Of a stretch of DNA of 64,000 nucleotides, positions 12,572 to 25,459 are shown piece after piece. The stretch's first letter is position 1, and each line of letters begins with the position of its first letter. Source of the DNA: Tanytarsus gracilentus (lineage: Eukaryota > Arthropoda > Insecta > Diptera > Chironomidae); the NCBI GenBank assembly GCA_038502055.1, contig JAXRKN010000041.1, positions 3,577,501 through 3,641,500 of the forward strand, given 5' to 3'. The position numbers and the translations under genes are program-made. The notes under the pieces were generated by a model that searched no databases, had not been told where the DNA came from, and was given only the letters and a program-made list of their open reading frames with translations.

Positions 12572-13183
12572 ATTTGTCAACATTTTTTAAATATATATTT
12601 ACTTTATTCTGCTTTGATTTTTTTTAACATGCACATATATAGTGGATATGATAGCATTTACTTTTCTCTTTAACTATTACACTATTTTTTAAAATATTTC
12701 TTTTTGCAAAAATATAAACTTTCTTAGCTGGTGATGGATTTTTGACGAAAAGTCCTCAAAATACATTTTTTTAAATTAAAATTTTAAAACCATCAAAACT
12801 TATACCATTTTTAATAATTTTCTATTTTAAATAAAAAAAAATAAAAAAGTGTTTGATAAAAAAAATAAACTATCTTTAGACTAAATTTATAACAGAAAGT
12901 ATTTAAAAAGCTTTTTAACGGAATGTTAACAATTGATTATAGGATATTGCAAATATCGTTAAATGCAACATTAACAACTTTTTTCTTCTTGAGAAAGACA
13001 TACATTTCACATAGACACATTGATAACATGCACGAGAATTTTTGAGTTTGACAGTTATTGTCGTTTCACAAAAAGGGCTTAAAATTCTATCAATTCTGAT
13101 CCAATTGATGCATGTGAGTATAGATGCGAAAGAATTTTTTCAAAAAGGTGGCAAAATTATAAAATAACTTTGAATGAGATGTT
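12572..13183. other. Convergent intergenic region, P450 and carrier 3' ends
   Basis: About 0.6 kb between two converging genes. It should hold both 3' UTRs. The sequence is AT-rich with no supportable open frame or repeat. Confidence 0.5.
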
Positions 13184-14362
13184 CTACTTTTTCTCGGCTG
13201 GCATGTAACCGAAATTCAACCTTAATTGTTCGAGGAAGACAAAAGTTAAGATTGTATGAGGACCGAGACGAACAAGTGCTGGAATGTAGCCTTTGAAAAA
13301 GCCTGAAAAAGAATGTAAAAAAATCGTTAAAATATTTAGTCACGTTTTTCCTCGAATTTCTTACCGAGCGGTCCAAGCGTTGCAGTATGCTTAACAATAG
13401 CTAAAATAATAAATTAAATAAAAATATTTCAGTTTTTCATTTAAAATTAATTTAAGTGTGATTTTACCCCATAAACCATTAAATTCACCCGGCTTTGCAT
13501 TCATTGCCCTCGTTTTAAGCACATCCAGAGGTTGTGTCATGCACGTTGCAATTGCACCGGCTATACTCGATGCCGTAAAATGAAGAACTAAATTATCCTT
13601 AAAATAACCCGATTCAAGGAGCATTTTTTTCACTTGATCATAAAATGAGAGCTGCCCAATTGTCATGAATATCGCTCTTGAGGTTGCAGTGCTACATCCA
13701 GAAAATAATCTTGCAAATCCTTCTTCTGCGTAGACACGCCAAAGTCCATCAACTGCGTGCTTGTAGCTAAAAGTTAAAATATTAAAATCAAATCTTCTAA
13801 AGTCGTTAAAATTTCGAACTAACTTTCTTCGCTGATCTAATGGTAATTTAACATCATTCTGCATTCTCACATTAACCAAATCAGCGGGCGTGCCAACTAT
13901 ACCTCCACAAGCACCCGCGAATCCTGCCAAAGCCACTTTACCCAAGAATCCTAAATCACTTCCAAAGCTCTGCTTTCCCACCTCATAAATGCCAAACCTT
14001 GTAGTCGAGTAAGTCAATTGACGCAATAGAGAAGCAGAAATACCATTATAAAGTGCAGTGACTCCTTGATTTCGTACAATTTTAGTCTGAAATTAGAAGA
14101 AGGAAATTTAAGGATATTTTTAATAAAAAAATAATTATGAACTCACCGTCAACTGTGTGATTGAAATTTTCTTCTCTTGAGACGTTTGTAATTGAACCTT
14201 AATTAAGTCTAGTGGATGTGTTATGCAAGCCGCACCCGCCGAACCTATTTTTCGTTATCAAAAAAATTGAGATTAAAATTATCAGCATTTAAATATATTT
14301 TTTACAGTCGACTTACCGAGTCCACCGAAATACCAGTAACTGATTTTTTTATCCCGCGACAT
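13184..14362 (-). CDS. Mitochondrial dicarboxylate carrier (SLC25A10-like), 6 exons
   Basis: An inner-membrane carrier that exchanges malate or succinate for phosphate, sulfate or thiosulfate. Exons: 14362-14317, 14244-14147, 14086-13824, 13766-13468, 13400-13365, 13302-13184; phases close to 286 aa, the size of known dicarboxylate carriers. The three mitochondrial-carrier signatures are present, one per repeat: HPLDLIKVQLQ, TPADLVNVRMQ and QPLDVLKTRAM. The stretch LLRQLTYSTTRFGIYE after the first repeat and the ending FFKGYIPALVRLGPHTIL are characteristic of DIC rather than of oxoglutarate or uncoupling carriers. The third intron (57 bp) is stop-free and a multiple of three. It is Dic1-like in Drosophila terms. 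The gene converges with the P450 on the left. Confidence 0.95.
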
Positions 14363-15861
14363 GATTTTTCACCTGAGGACAATTAAATTTTCATTAAGAC
14401 TCTATCGATTAGCTTTCCAATAGAGAATACATTGAGAACATAATAAAAGCTTAAGAAACTGACGTCACCGACCTTGAAACTTTTTCTTTTCTTTTTTTTG
14501 ATTATCTTAGCACCGATTTTTTAATTTATTTACTTAAACTTTCTTTAACACATCACGAGCAGTGTGGACCTTGGATGTTGATAATTGATGGTAATTTGCT
14601 AATCAAATCACCATTAAGCTACGAATTAAAATTAATTTAAAATCACTTTTCGTTCAACTTTCATGACGAGCTAATGCCCTATCGAAAATTCATGATTTTT
14701 CAGCGAAACATAGCTTTGCAACAAGGGAAACAGCTGTTTTATTTGTTTTGCTGATTAAAAAAATTTATCAAATATTTTAAGAGTTATCAAGTGGAATTAA
14801 GGTGAGAATTGTCATCATTTGGAACGTTTTTAATTAGAGTAATTAATTGCTATTCAAAAATCATTAAGATATCTTAATTAACAAGAATTAAAATGAAATA
14901 TTATTGTTTTAACATTTTAATACACTCGCACGTGTGCTTTCGGTGAACTTTTCTTTAATTTGTCAACTTGTTGCTTTGAAAGTTTGAAATAGAAGAAAAA
15001 AAACTGTAAAAAGTTCAATGTCCTTGAAAGCACATAATCTGTGATGTTGTTGCTATGGAATCCAGACAGATTTTTGCACAAATAAAGATATCGGATGAGA
15101 TCGAAATCCTTTGAATAAATCTTTGTGTGAGATTAACAAAACTCAAAAAATAATCTGACATAAATTCTCAACCTTCTAAAAATATTACTCACGAAAAAAG
15201 ACCACCAAAAGTTATTAAATTCCTTATAATTTTATGCTCGTGCTTAATAAATGCTTGTGATTCTTTTTTTCCAGTATTTTCGACTTAAATCAAATTTATC
15301 TTGCTAGTCGAGCGTGTATAGCGCTTTGCAACAGATGGTTTCAGTACTGACTGAAATGAAAAAAAGTCTCGGGTGGAAAGAAGAAAAAAATATCACAATT
15401 TTTTTTTGAGAGCATGAACAGTGAAATCTCTAGAGGGCGGCATGCATGCTTAATCTTATAAAGAATAAGTTCAAGATGAGAGTGCGGAGATTTGACGTTC
15501 TCTATTAATAGTTTTCATTAACATTTCATTTTCAATCGCGTCTATATGTTTTCTCAGAGCACATATGAGTGCTCAACCGATAATACTGTCGCACAAACTC
15601 ATGTGTCAATCTCTTTTACTCTCTTGACGTCATTGCAAAAGTAACTAACTTAAAAGTCAAACAGAGCCACAATTGTTAAAGTTCTCGTGTGGGTAATTTT
15701 AGGCAGAAACCTGATAAAAGTCATTGTCAAGATTTAATCTAATTTAAACTTTTTTGTAAAATATTTAATTTTTAAAAATTTTGTTCAACTTTTTAACTCA
15801 CATTTTTTATTGCTTTTCAGACACTCCATGCGATAAAATTTTAATCAAATAAAAACAAGAT
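14363..15861. other. Divergent region between dicarboxylate carrier and Elp6
   Basis: About 1.5 kb that must contain promoters for both flanking genes. A likely 5' UTR splice acceptor (TTGCTTTTCAG) lies at about 15812-15822, shortly before the Elp6 start, suggesting at least one untranslated upstream Elp6 exon. No coding exon was found. Confidence 0.5.
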
Positions 15862-16593
15862 ATGGCTCTACTCGTGTCAGCGTGTGGATTTACAGAACCA
15901 CGAAAATTTATCATCGTCAATGAACATGCAGATGTTGACGGTTCCTTTCTGATAAGCTCATTAATCGGCCAGAGGCTGAGGCAGCCAAATAGTGGTTTGG
16001 TGTTGGTATGTTGTTGTCAATCACTCAAGTACTACGAGGCGTGTGGCAGAAAATTGGGTTTCAATCTCACGATGAGCATCAGCAAGAAAAGTCTTTTAGT
16101 TATCGAGCAACTACGTGATGGAACAGCATTATCATCGGGGAATTCCGAATCAGTACTGGATCGTTTGTCGGAGGAAATTCACGAGAAAGTCAAATCACTC
16201 AAAAGCAGCGGCATGAAAAGCATTTCCATAATTGTTGACGATTTGACATTTTTCACAAATCTCGCGTGTACAGAAAAGCATCTGATTTCATTTGGCATGA
16301 CTCTTCACGATTTGGCAAAGTCGCACGATGATGTGTCGCTCATCATCAAGCTCGGTCTCGCTGACCTACACCAACATCTCATTAATAACCTTCAAGATCT
16401 CAGCGATGTTTCGATTACTGTTGAGAAACTAAAGTCTGGCGATTTTTGGGATGTGGATGGAAAATTAATTATACGAAAAATGAAGAACGAGAATGGAATA
16501 CTGACGAGTGAGAGCGAGAGGAATTTACTGTATCACGTTGGAGATCATAATGTTAAGCTCATTTCGCTCGGGGAATTTGGATTGAAAATTTAA
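15862..16593 (+). CDS. Elp6: Elongator complex protein 6 (Elp6)
   Basis: Elp6 is one of the RecA-fold subunits of the Elp456 ring of Elongator, which supports modification of the wobble uridine of tRNAs. One uninterrupted coding exon gives 243 aa, close to the usual 250-270. Family features: DVDGSFLISSLIGQRLR near residues 30-46 (compare KTDGSFLVHHF in vertebrates), QSLKYYEACGRKLGFNLTM around 52-71, and a hydrophobic strand followed by acidic residues, ISIIVDDLTFF, near 124-134. As in other Elp6 proteins there is no intact Walker A motif. The ATG has a good context (AAGATATGG), with in-frame stops just upstream. It converges with the orphan ORF at 17051. Confidence 0.9.
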   Translation: MALLVSACGFTEPRKFIIVNEHADVDGSFLISSLIGQRLRQPNSGLVLVCCCQSLKYYEACGRKLGFNLTMSISKKSLLVIEQLRDGTALSSGNSESVLDRLSEEIHEKVKSLKSSGMKSISIIVDDLTFFTNLACTEKHLISFGMTLHDLAKSHDDVSLIIKLGLADLHQHLINNLQDLSDVSITVEKLKSGDFWDVDGKLIIRKMKNENGILTSESERNLLYHVGDHNVKLISLGEFGLKI

Positions 16594-17050
16594 TAAAAGC
16601 TTTAATGAATTCTGAGAAAAAAATCAACTCCAAAACCAGCTCGCAGGCTTTTTGTTGTTTAAAATCATTAATTTAAATTAACCTTGTGGTTTGCGGGTTA
16701 TAAATAACTTTTTAATCCTGGAATGGTTACACTTAAGCATGTTCACAAAATTTAAAGAGATTTCTACAAAAATCAAAGATTGCAGATTAAATTTCCTAAA
16801 ATTTTCATCTAGGGATCAAATTCAAAAGCTTCAAAAGATCAAAAGTAACAAAATTTTTTATGACAAACGACAGAAAGAGCATTTATTCATATTTTATAGA
16901 AAACGAACCTTCTGAAAATAATTTATTTGCATTTTTGACCCTTTCAGTGCCGTAAGAAATTTTGCATTAATCAAAAATGAAGAAGTTTGAATGATTTAAG
17001 TCGCATCATTTTTCTTTTTCCCATTTTATCAAGACTTTTATTAAAGTTTT
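16594..17050. other. Intergenic between Elp6 and orphan ORF
   Basis: AT-rich 3' flank shared by two convergent genes. The open frame at 16691-16915 is rich in Lys, Phe and Ile as chance AT-rich frames are, and is not called. Confidence 0.45.
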
Positions 17051-17461
17051 TTAATTTTTCATGTTTGGAGGAAAGGTTACACTCAAATTAAGCACAACTT
17101 GACCAGGCGATTTAATCGTTGAAAATTTAGATTGTTGGTCCGAGTTTTCGAATGAATTGTTGGAATGACATTTAGTTTTTTCACAAGAATTTACATGTTT
17201 GCCACAAGGCGCGAACGAAACTTTACAAGCTTTTGGTGTTATAGTTTGTTCTGCCGATTGATTATATCCTTCCTTTACTGCTTGCATTCTCTTAAAGTAG
17301 TAACATGTGCAAGTTCCTGCCTCTGCTGTACACGCTTCCAGAGGATCCTTGAAAGTGCTCTTTAGAGCTGGTCTAGAAGAAGTTCTAAAGATTTCACCAG
17401 CACATTCGCAAGGAGATGTTTTGACAGCAGATTTCTTATGTATATCACAAAGATGTGCCAT
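17051..17461 (-). CDS. Hypothetical cysteine-rich protein, single exon
   Basis: A 136-aa open frame with balanced codon use and distinctly higher GC than the surrounding DNA, which argues for real coding sequence. The product has ten cysteines in its first ~95 residues, including two C-x-C pairs (CEC, CTC) and a CGKHVNSC cluster, no signal peptide and no membrane segment. The C-terminal third is polar and Ser/Asn-rich, ending VVLNLSVTFPPN. The Cys/His spacing would allow metal binding or disulfides, but matches no zinc finger I know. It lies alone, convergent with Elp6 and facing a 11.5-kb gene-poor region. I do not recognise the family, and a chance ORF is not excluded. Confidence 0.55.
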   Translation of the reverse strand: MAHLCDIHKKSAVKTSPCECAGEIFRTSSRPALKSTFKDPLEACTAEAGTCTCYYFKRMQAVKEGYNQSAEQTITPKACKVSFAPCGKHVNSCEKTKCHSNNSFENSDQQSKFSTIKSPGQVVLNLSVTFPPNMKN

Positions 17462-20400
17462 GTGAAGATGTTGAATTTTTTAAAAAAAATGTTCCGAGAA
17501 AAAAAAAATAAAATGATATTCAAAGAAGGTTTCTGTGATTGACAATTTTATTAAAAAAAATCAACTGTGAATTTACTTCAAAAGAAGTTGAGAAATTGTT
17601 GATCAAGTTACTCAACACTAATAATTATTAAGAGCTTTATTAACATTTAATAAATTATTTTTAGCATTAAATAATTGTCAATTAGGTCGTGCCGCTAAAA
17701 AATTTGGCCCAATATTAACTTTTTTATTCAAACCAAAATCTTTTATAAGAAATATTTCTCGGTTCTCCGAAATGTGCTTTTTGAAAGCTCTCTATTTAAT
17801 ATGCGGAAAAATCTCGAAGTTATTTTTGTAAAATTTTCCTTTTTGTACAAGTATTTAATTATGAGAGGCGGGAGTTTCAAATGAAATAACATTAAAGTAT
17901 AAAATTAAATTAGATAAAAAATCATTTTATTGGAAATAAATTTAGAAAAAATTACCGGAAAATTTAACCTTCGAGCGTTTATGAAAATTATGGGATCAAC
18001 TTTTGCTCCGATGAGCTCAATTTACTCGAAGGAAATTGAAGAATTGCAACTCAATCAACTAAGAAAATTGAACAGAAAAAAATTATTGTAATTTGCACGT
18101 TTCACTCAACAGTTTGAAGGTTGAAGCAGATGCGATGCTTTAATCTCTTCCAGTTTTTAAAATTAACTTTCTTTATACATGTTGATTCACCCACGTTTAA
18201 TTATTACTGAGCAGTGTGGAGTGTTAGCTGAAAACAATTGAGTGTTTGCCCAAAAACTTTGAGATAAAGAAAATTAAGGAAAACATAAAAAATTTACTCC
18301 TGCGATGGAAAAATATTAATTGCTCTTCAATCTCAAGCTTAATTTTAACGTTTAATAGAAAAATTTGAATTATTTAAATCACTGGAATTTATGTAGGTTG
18401 AAAAGATTGGAAGCCAAAAATTATTTAAAACAAAAAGTGAACACGTGCACTGAAGGAAAACAATTTTCACTCAATAATTCTCTTCTTTTCCTGCAAATTC
18501 ATCTTCATTCGTTCGAAATTAGCTCACTGTGCTCAAATGAACACTTATCTCTGACACCTCATATTGGAAGTGATGAACACTCTCTTTCATATACACACAA
18601 ACGTAAGCGGGTTGTATTTTTAATTAAGTTGAATGTTTAGCAAAATAATATTTACATTTTCGATGCGTGTTGAGAGTTAACTTAATGATTTTAAATTTCC
18701 CCAAATTTACCTGCATTGCGGTATGTTAATGGTTTGATGAATGAAACTTTAATTGTTCTATGGAATGATTTAAAAGTTTTGAATCAAAACAATGTATATT
18801 TAGTTCCACGTGGGGACTTAGGGTATCACAAATTATGAGTGAAGGCTGAATTATGTTAAATTGTTTTGCAAACAAGTTTTTTTTCGTAACGAAAATGTAT
18901 CAATTTCATTTGTCATCAATTAATTTTAAAGTGTTTAAAAATATTTTTTGAGTACCCTAAAAAATTAATTTTTTAATACCGAAGAATTTTTCAAGTAGTT
19001 ATAATTAATTATTTGTTTAAAAAGTAATTCAAACCTAAATTTTTTGTAACTATTTATTGAGTTTCTTGAAATTTTGCTTGTTATAATTTTTGAGCCTTTT
19101 TATGAGGGTGTTTTTATTGAAAAAGATTGATTCGCAATTAATTTGAACTTAATTTCAAAGGAATTCGTGGTTTCTTCTCATTATATCCTTTTCATTCATG
19201 ACACTAATTTTATTTCCTGGTTTCTTTATCATCCAAAAATAAATTAATATTAACCAATTATTTGATATTTTGAATTTTGTTGAGGTCTTTATTACGCACA
19301 ATTAATATGATTGTTCATAATTAAAACTATTTTTGTAATTAGCTCGTCATTATTTTTAAATACCTTTACTAATTATCGCATGGCATCGTAAGAGCTGTTT
19401 AATTAATCTCTTAAGATCTTTCTGCTGCGAGTGTTACCCATGGAGCTTATCTTCTTTGTTTCTAAAACTTGCGATAGAGAATTTCTTCATTCTTTTCTTG
19501 AATCGTGAAGGGGTTAATGTGTAAATAAAGGTGCACAGGTTTATTTGTTAACTTCTTCAAGAGATGCCCAAAATAAGTTGTTCAAGGTTAAAATATTTTA
19601 ACCTTTTTAGAATGAACGAGTTTTCTTATGAGAGTTTAATGTTCGACTTTTTGTTAAATATTTAAAATTTAAACCCCTTCAGGATCATTATTACAAAATG
19701 AGCGAAATTTATTGAGCTCGAAGGCTTTTGCGTGGATTTTTATTAAAATATTTTAACGTCATAAAAATTTAAATATTATTTGATCAAAATGCGCATCCTT
19801 TTCAGGTTTTTTATCCTAAGTACTACAATTCATATTTTTCACTGCCTAGAGCTAATGAAACACCCTTAGAAAAATTTTTTGGAACGGTTTTGATGAAATT
19901 TATCATCCTAAATTATTTCACGACCTTCAAAGTTCATCGTGATACTCCAAACAAAATATTCAACAATGAATTATAATCAATTTCTTCTTAATAGCAATTT
20001 TACTATTTTTGGTATTAAGATCTAGTTTTTTTTTTTTTTTTTCTTAAAATATTTTTTTAATTAATTTTTTTATTTTTATATCTATACTTTTTTTTTTTAA
20101 AAAATTTCTCAATTAAAAAATATTAAAAATTATTAAAAAAATAATATTTAAAGGATCCCAAGAAAAAGAAAAAATTTATAACCCGTCATGATTTATTGAC
20201 GATCCTTTTCATTGTTTTCTGGCAAATCACTGTCAGACGTAAATTGAATTTTATATGCATCTTTAAGTATTTTATTTGGTCTTCAAAAAATACTTAGAAA
20301 CTTCATTGCCGAACGAGAAAAATTTCCTACGCAAACATTACGCTAAATTACGATTCATTCATGTTAAAAGCTGTTCTTGAAAGTATTTTCACATCCTCCA

Positions 20401-23400
20401 CATTATCCAAACATTTATTGTGAAAATTTTGAAAATTTGAGTCTCTCAATTTCATCAAAAGAACAAAGAGTGAAGAGGAAATGAGTGCAATTAAGATAAT
20501 TATTTCTCGAATATTTTACGCTCACACATCAACACACAGCTTGGAGATATAATTAATGAAATAAGATAATTTCTTGATAAATTTCCGAGTGGTGGTTTTT
20601 TGTTGTATTCTGGTGAAAGATTAAAAAAAATTGGATAATTTTCTTAAAAAACATTTTAATACATGAAAAGATATTTCGGTAAATAATTTTCTTTTGATGA
20701 AAAAAAAAATACTTCCAGTACTTTTGGGTTTGAAAAAAGCTTCACGCAACCCCAAAAATTCATCAACAACCTTAATCTTCTCTAAGTACTTTCCTATAAA
20801 CTTAACAACCAAAAAATTTATTCAACATCCTCCTCTTACTTTATTTAACATGTTTCGCTTATCTTAGAGTTAGATCGCATAAATTTTGAATTCCGCCCTT
20901 AACTTCGACGTGAGCATTAAATTCTCATTTCTCAATCCCTAAACGAAACTAAATCTAGTGCATTAAGTTCTTTGTTATTGAAAATCACACTCAAATTTTT
21001 CACACCAACAATAAGAAATTTCAATCTGTTTAATGTCTTTCGAACTATTGTTGGCAAAAAAAGATGTATGAGCCCTTTTTCTTCTTAGTCTCCACATAGA
21101 CTCGTTCATAAGCAACATATCGCAGATGAGTGATCCAATTCACTGCTGTCAGTCGTTTTTCATTTTTACATAAATTTTTCTTTGACTAAAATATTCTCGA
21201 TTGAGATTGTTTTGTGTATGGAAATGTTTGAAGCACATAAAAGAGTTCGTTTATGTGAACTTTTAATTTGAGTAAATTATGCACAGATGTTATAAAGATA
21301 TCAGCTCTGATTTAATCAACTGAACTTCACATTGAAAAATTATGTGGTGTTTGAATAATTTAGAAGGGCTTTTAGAACACAATATCATGGTTTTGTGGAT
21401 TGAGTTTGATCGAATTTATTTTGCCGGTTATAATTTGAAAAAGCTCAAGGGTTTGTTGGATATTATTTTTGACGTGACTGCTGGGAAATTTTTTTATTTT
21501 TTTATTTTAAATTAAATGTAATAATTTTTTATGTTTTTCAGCTGACTGGAGATTTTTTAGTTTCCATATCACTTTTTTATTTTGCACTAAAAAAATAAAT
21601 TTAAAATTTCGATAAAAATGCATTCAAATATTTTTTATAATTTAATTCACTTACCCTAAAAATTGAAGAGCTGTCGCTATCCTGTAGAAGAAAATTCAAT
21701 AAAACAAGAAAATTCAATAAAACTCAAACGCAAATATTTAAAACTTTTTTCATGCTTTAAATCTATCATACTGATGTTTAATGGAAATGCGAAAGAAAGA
21801 AATTTCACATTTAAGCTCTCCCACAAAAATGACTTTTTCTCTCTCAGTTTTTCCTTTCGGTTTCAATATCTCTCCTCTCTGCTATTCGCTCTCACTTTCC
21901 CGCATATACATTTTCACAGCTTTTCATTTCACACAGCATGCTCACTTTCGCTTTCATCGTGTAGTACAATTCTTTTTTTCTGCGTGCCGATATTCTCCTT
22001 CGTCTCAAGATCATCATTTCGTTTGCAACGGTCGGACGCTAAAGACGTGAAAGAAAAAAACATAGAATCGTGTTACCGCTTGTGTGATTCATAATTATAT
22101 TTTTTTAATAAGAAAAACATCAAAGGGATAAAAATTCGGAGTAAAAATTCTGATTCGTTTACATGATAAGTGAATAAGTGGACGACAAGTGTGAAGCGAA
22201 AGATTTATTTTTCAATATAAAAAGTTGGAACGAAAAAAAAATTAATAAAAATTCGAATAATTCATAAAAATTTCTACATGGAGAAAAAAGCTTGAAAAAA
22301 ATTTATGATGAGTTAAAAATTAATATGTGTAACTCGTGTCACTGTAATGATGTTTAAGGTGAATTTTATCAGTCGACTTAAAATTAAATCGTGATGAAAT
22401 CGCAACTGTTAAAAATATTTTGCGAAATTTAAATTTTTCACCACATTAAATTTCATTGAGATTCGCGAAAAAGATTATGGAAGAAAAATTGTTTTAGGAA
22501 TTTCAAATATTTTTTTTATGAAGGCGACATTTGTATTTTTTGGAAAGGATATTAATGATGATGAAGACGAGATTTTTATGAAGGATCTGTATTATTGTCG
22601 AAATTTTTTTTATGATGTCTTTTAAATAAAAATAACTTCAAACGCAGTAAAATATATATTTCATACCAAAAATAATAAAAAAATTATCTTTAATATGTTT
22701 TCTAGCATAAATGCCAAAATATAATTTATTTTCATAAAAAATTCAATTCCCCTTTTGACTCAGAACAAAGCAAAATAATTGGTATTTAATAACTGGTTTT
22801 ACGTTGCTTCATAGAAATTTTGAATGTCAAGATTCGCAATTTAATTCGTTTTATCAATTAGTTTTTCTCATGAAAAGATAAATTGAATTTAGAATTTTTA
22901 AGAAACGAAGAGTTTTAACCTTTAAAAAAATGTTTTCAAGCCTAGAAATCCATAAAATTTAATAGGTGTTAAAATACTTTTTGTAGGAGCTGTTGTTAAA
23001 AAAAAGTTTTAAATTCTTGATAATCACTTTCAAAAGTTTGTTCACAGACATATGATATAAAAATTTAATTGAAAAAAGAAGAAACATCAGATGCGAAATA
23101 TTACTAATTACAGAGGATTATTGTTGTGATGATTTTTTCGTATTTTTTCTGCGCGTCGCAAATTCCCATCTTTGTCTAATTACAATAATTTAATCGTAAT
23201 CGTTTGACGAATACTTATTTTCCTGTTTTTGAACACATATGTTGCTCGAATAATGCTTGAGAGATTAAAAAAGATTTTTTTTGGAATCTCACTGACACAA
23301 AAAGTTTAAATGGTTTTTTGAAGAGCAAAAATTTGAATTTTTCAAGAAAAATTTCAAGATATTTTTGGAAAATCGAAATTGACCAAAAAATGAATGAAAC

Positions 23401-25434
23401 GCTTTGATAAATTTTTATTGACCTTTTCCATACCAAATAATTTTACCTGGATAAAAATTACGAGCCTTGTCACGTAACGATTGTGTTTAGACATGATTTT
23501 ATTGCAAACCCCATTGGCTTCGAAAGCAATCAAGAAGAATTTTTAATTATAATTGAAATTTCGTGCTCGAAATGTTATAAGTGCCGCTAATTAATTGAAT
23601 TTATCACCTGAAGCTAAAAGATTACCTCGACAGTTTGGAAAATCAGAAAATAAATTTAATTTGCGGCTTTAATGAATTTTTTTGCGAAATAAAAAACTTT
23701 AATTCAAGTAATTTGACTTTTTCTATCATTATTCATGAATTCTCTAATCTAATTTGACTGACAAAAAGAACTTTCGCATTTCATTTGTCTTCTTTTGAAT
23801 CTCAGCTGGCTGCTTAAGCTTTTTTATTGCTGTCCACATGCAAATAATAATGATAACTCCAGGGGATGTTTACGGAAGTAATGTGAAATTTGTTAAGAAG
23901 TTCATCCAAAATTTTAGAGAAATTCTCATGGCTTTATGAAAAGGACAGCAAAATGTTTAAGTTTAGTAATTAAAATGTTTCACCAAAATTTATTTCCACA
24001 AAACATATTTTTTCGTAAGCGTATGTCAAGATGACATTTTTAAGGGAAGAAATAGAATAATTTTGCCTCAAAACTTTCTCAATTTAAATCTTTCATATTA
24101 TTACGCCCATTATAATTCAGTAAATCCACTCGAAACTTTTGCAAAGAAATCTAATTAAAAGTTAATGACATGGAAGTGCGAGGCTCTTAATAAGAACGAA
24201 TAAATTTTAAACTGTGAATCAATGATTATCTTCAGAATCAAGAGGGGAAAGCAGAAATTTTGCAGAAAAAAACTCGATGATTTAATGTGAGCACAAAGCC
24301 ATAAATGTTTTTTTATTGGCTTGCTAAATAAATTTACACAAGAAAAAAAGAAATGCAGACAAAATTTTCGAGGCTCTTTCTGTTTACTTTTTTGAAAAAT
24401 ATATCGGAGGACTCGTAAACAATATTTTTTTTGGTTACTGAGGTTACTGTAAGACTTGAATCTCTTCTCAATTACCCTTTCATAAAATTTTTTTTGACGT
24501 TCTGCTAACTCATCAATAACATTAATTTAGTTCATTCGATTTTTTTGTAATTTCTATTAAAACTTAATTATAAGGCTTCATTAAGTTGTTACCTCCAAAG
24601 CTCAATTTCCAAGACAGAGGGTAAACATCCGATGGTGTGTCAATTACAAATTTCATAAAGAATCACACTTTATGGGCAAAAAAGTTGAGATAATTAAGCA
24701 CACATCTGTGAGAAAGGCAAAAACATAAATGAAGAAGGAAAAAGTGTCCAAGTCAAGATAAACTTTTCTTTATTTATTGCATGAATGCGAGGAATTTATT
24801 TTTTGAATGACACTCGTATAATAAATTTTGACGTATTGCTTTACTTGAGGGCATTTTTATAAAGATCACGTCCTATATATTGTTTTCTTTTTATTGTTCA
24901 CGAGCGTAAAAGTAATAATTTTCGCATATGTTGAGTGAGGATGAAGAATTTTCTTAAATTTGTTCGTGCATGTCAACAATTAAGAAGAAATTCTCGTTTC
25001 ATGGTTGGTTGAATGCGAATTCTTTCACATTAAATCACATTTTTTGGATTTTTCTCTTCAACCCTCAAATTTAATCAGCGACGAAGAAAAATATGAATGT
25101 CTGAAAAATTCATGCATGTGCTTATTATTTATGACAGTTATTACCAGCTGAAATCATTTGCGAAACAAAGAAAGAGTACATCAAGATATGAAAAATTGTT
25201 TACCTAAGTGCCTAATTTACTAAAAATAATTTTCCTGAAATGTTTTAAACGATCAAAAATATTTCAAGGAAAACACCCATCTTGAGTTCATGTTTTTGGA
25301 GTTGTTATACGTATTGTGATTTTATTTGGGTTGACAGTCGATTTTTTGTTGTCATTTAATGAGATAATTAAGTTGATTTAATTGCGCAAGTTGTAGATAA
25401 TTCAGAAAATCATTTTTTAACAAAAATTCCTTAT
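17462..25434. other. Gene-poor region, 8 kb
   Basis: Very AT-rich, without an exon I can support. Notable are a poly-T/A tract at about 20028-20140 and a pyrimidine-rich block (CTCTC runs) around 21830-22010. That block carries two overlapping open frames that look like composition artefacts. The region may hold untranslated 5' exons and enhancers of the downstream receptor gene. Confidence 0.5.
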
Positions 25435-25459
25435 AGAAAATTTAAATAAAGACATTTAG
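25435..25459. repeat. Left 25-bp target-site duplication of retroposon copy B
   Basis: Identical to 26710-26734 (core AATTTAAATAAAGACATT). It directly precedes the tail repeats of the inverted element. Confidence 0.85.

Noticed and set aside
21663..22094. Two overlapping open frames of 143 and 89 codons in the gene-poor region
   Set aside because: They lie in a pyrimidine-rich block where stop codons are rare. The products are Ser/Phe/Leu runs without domain character, and the two frames overlap each other.
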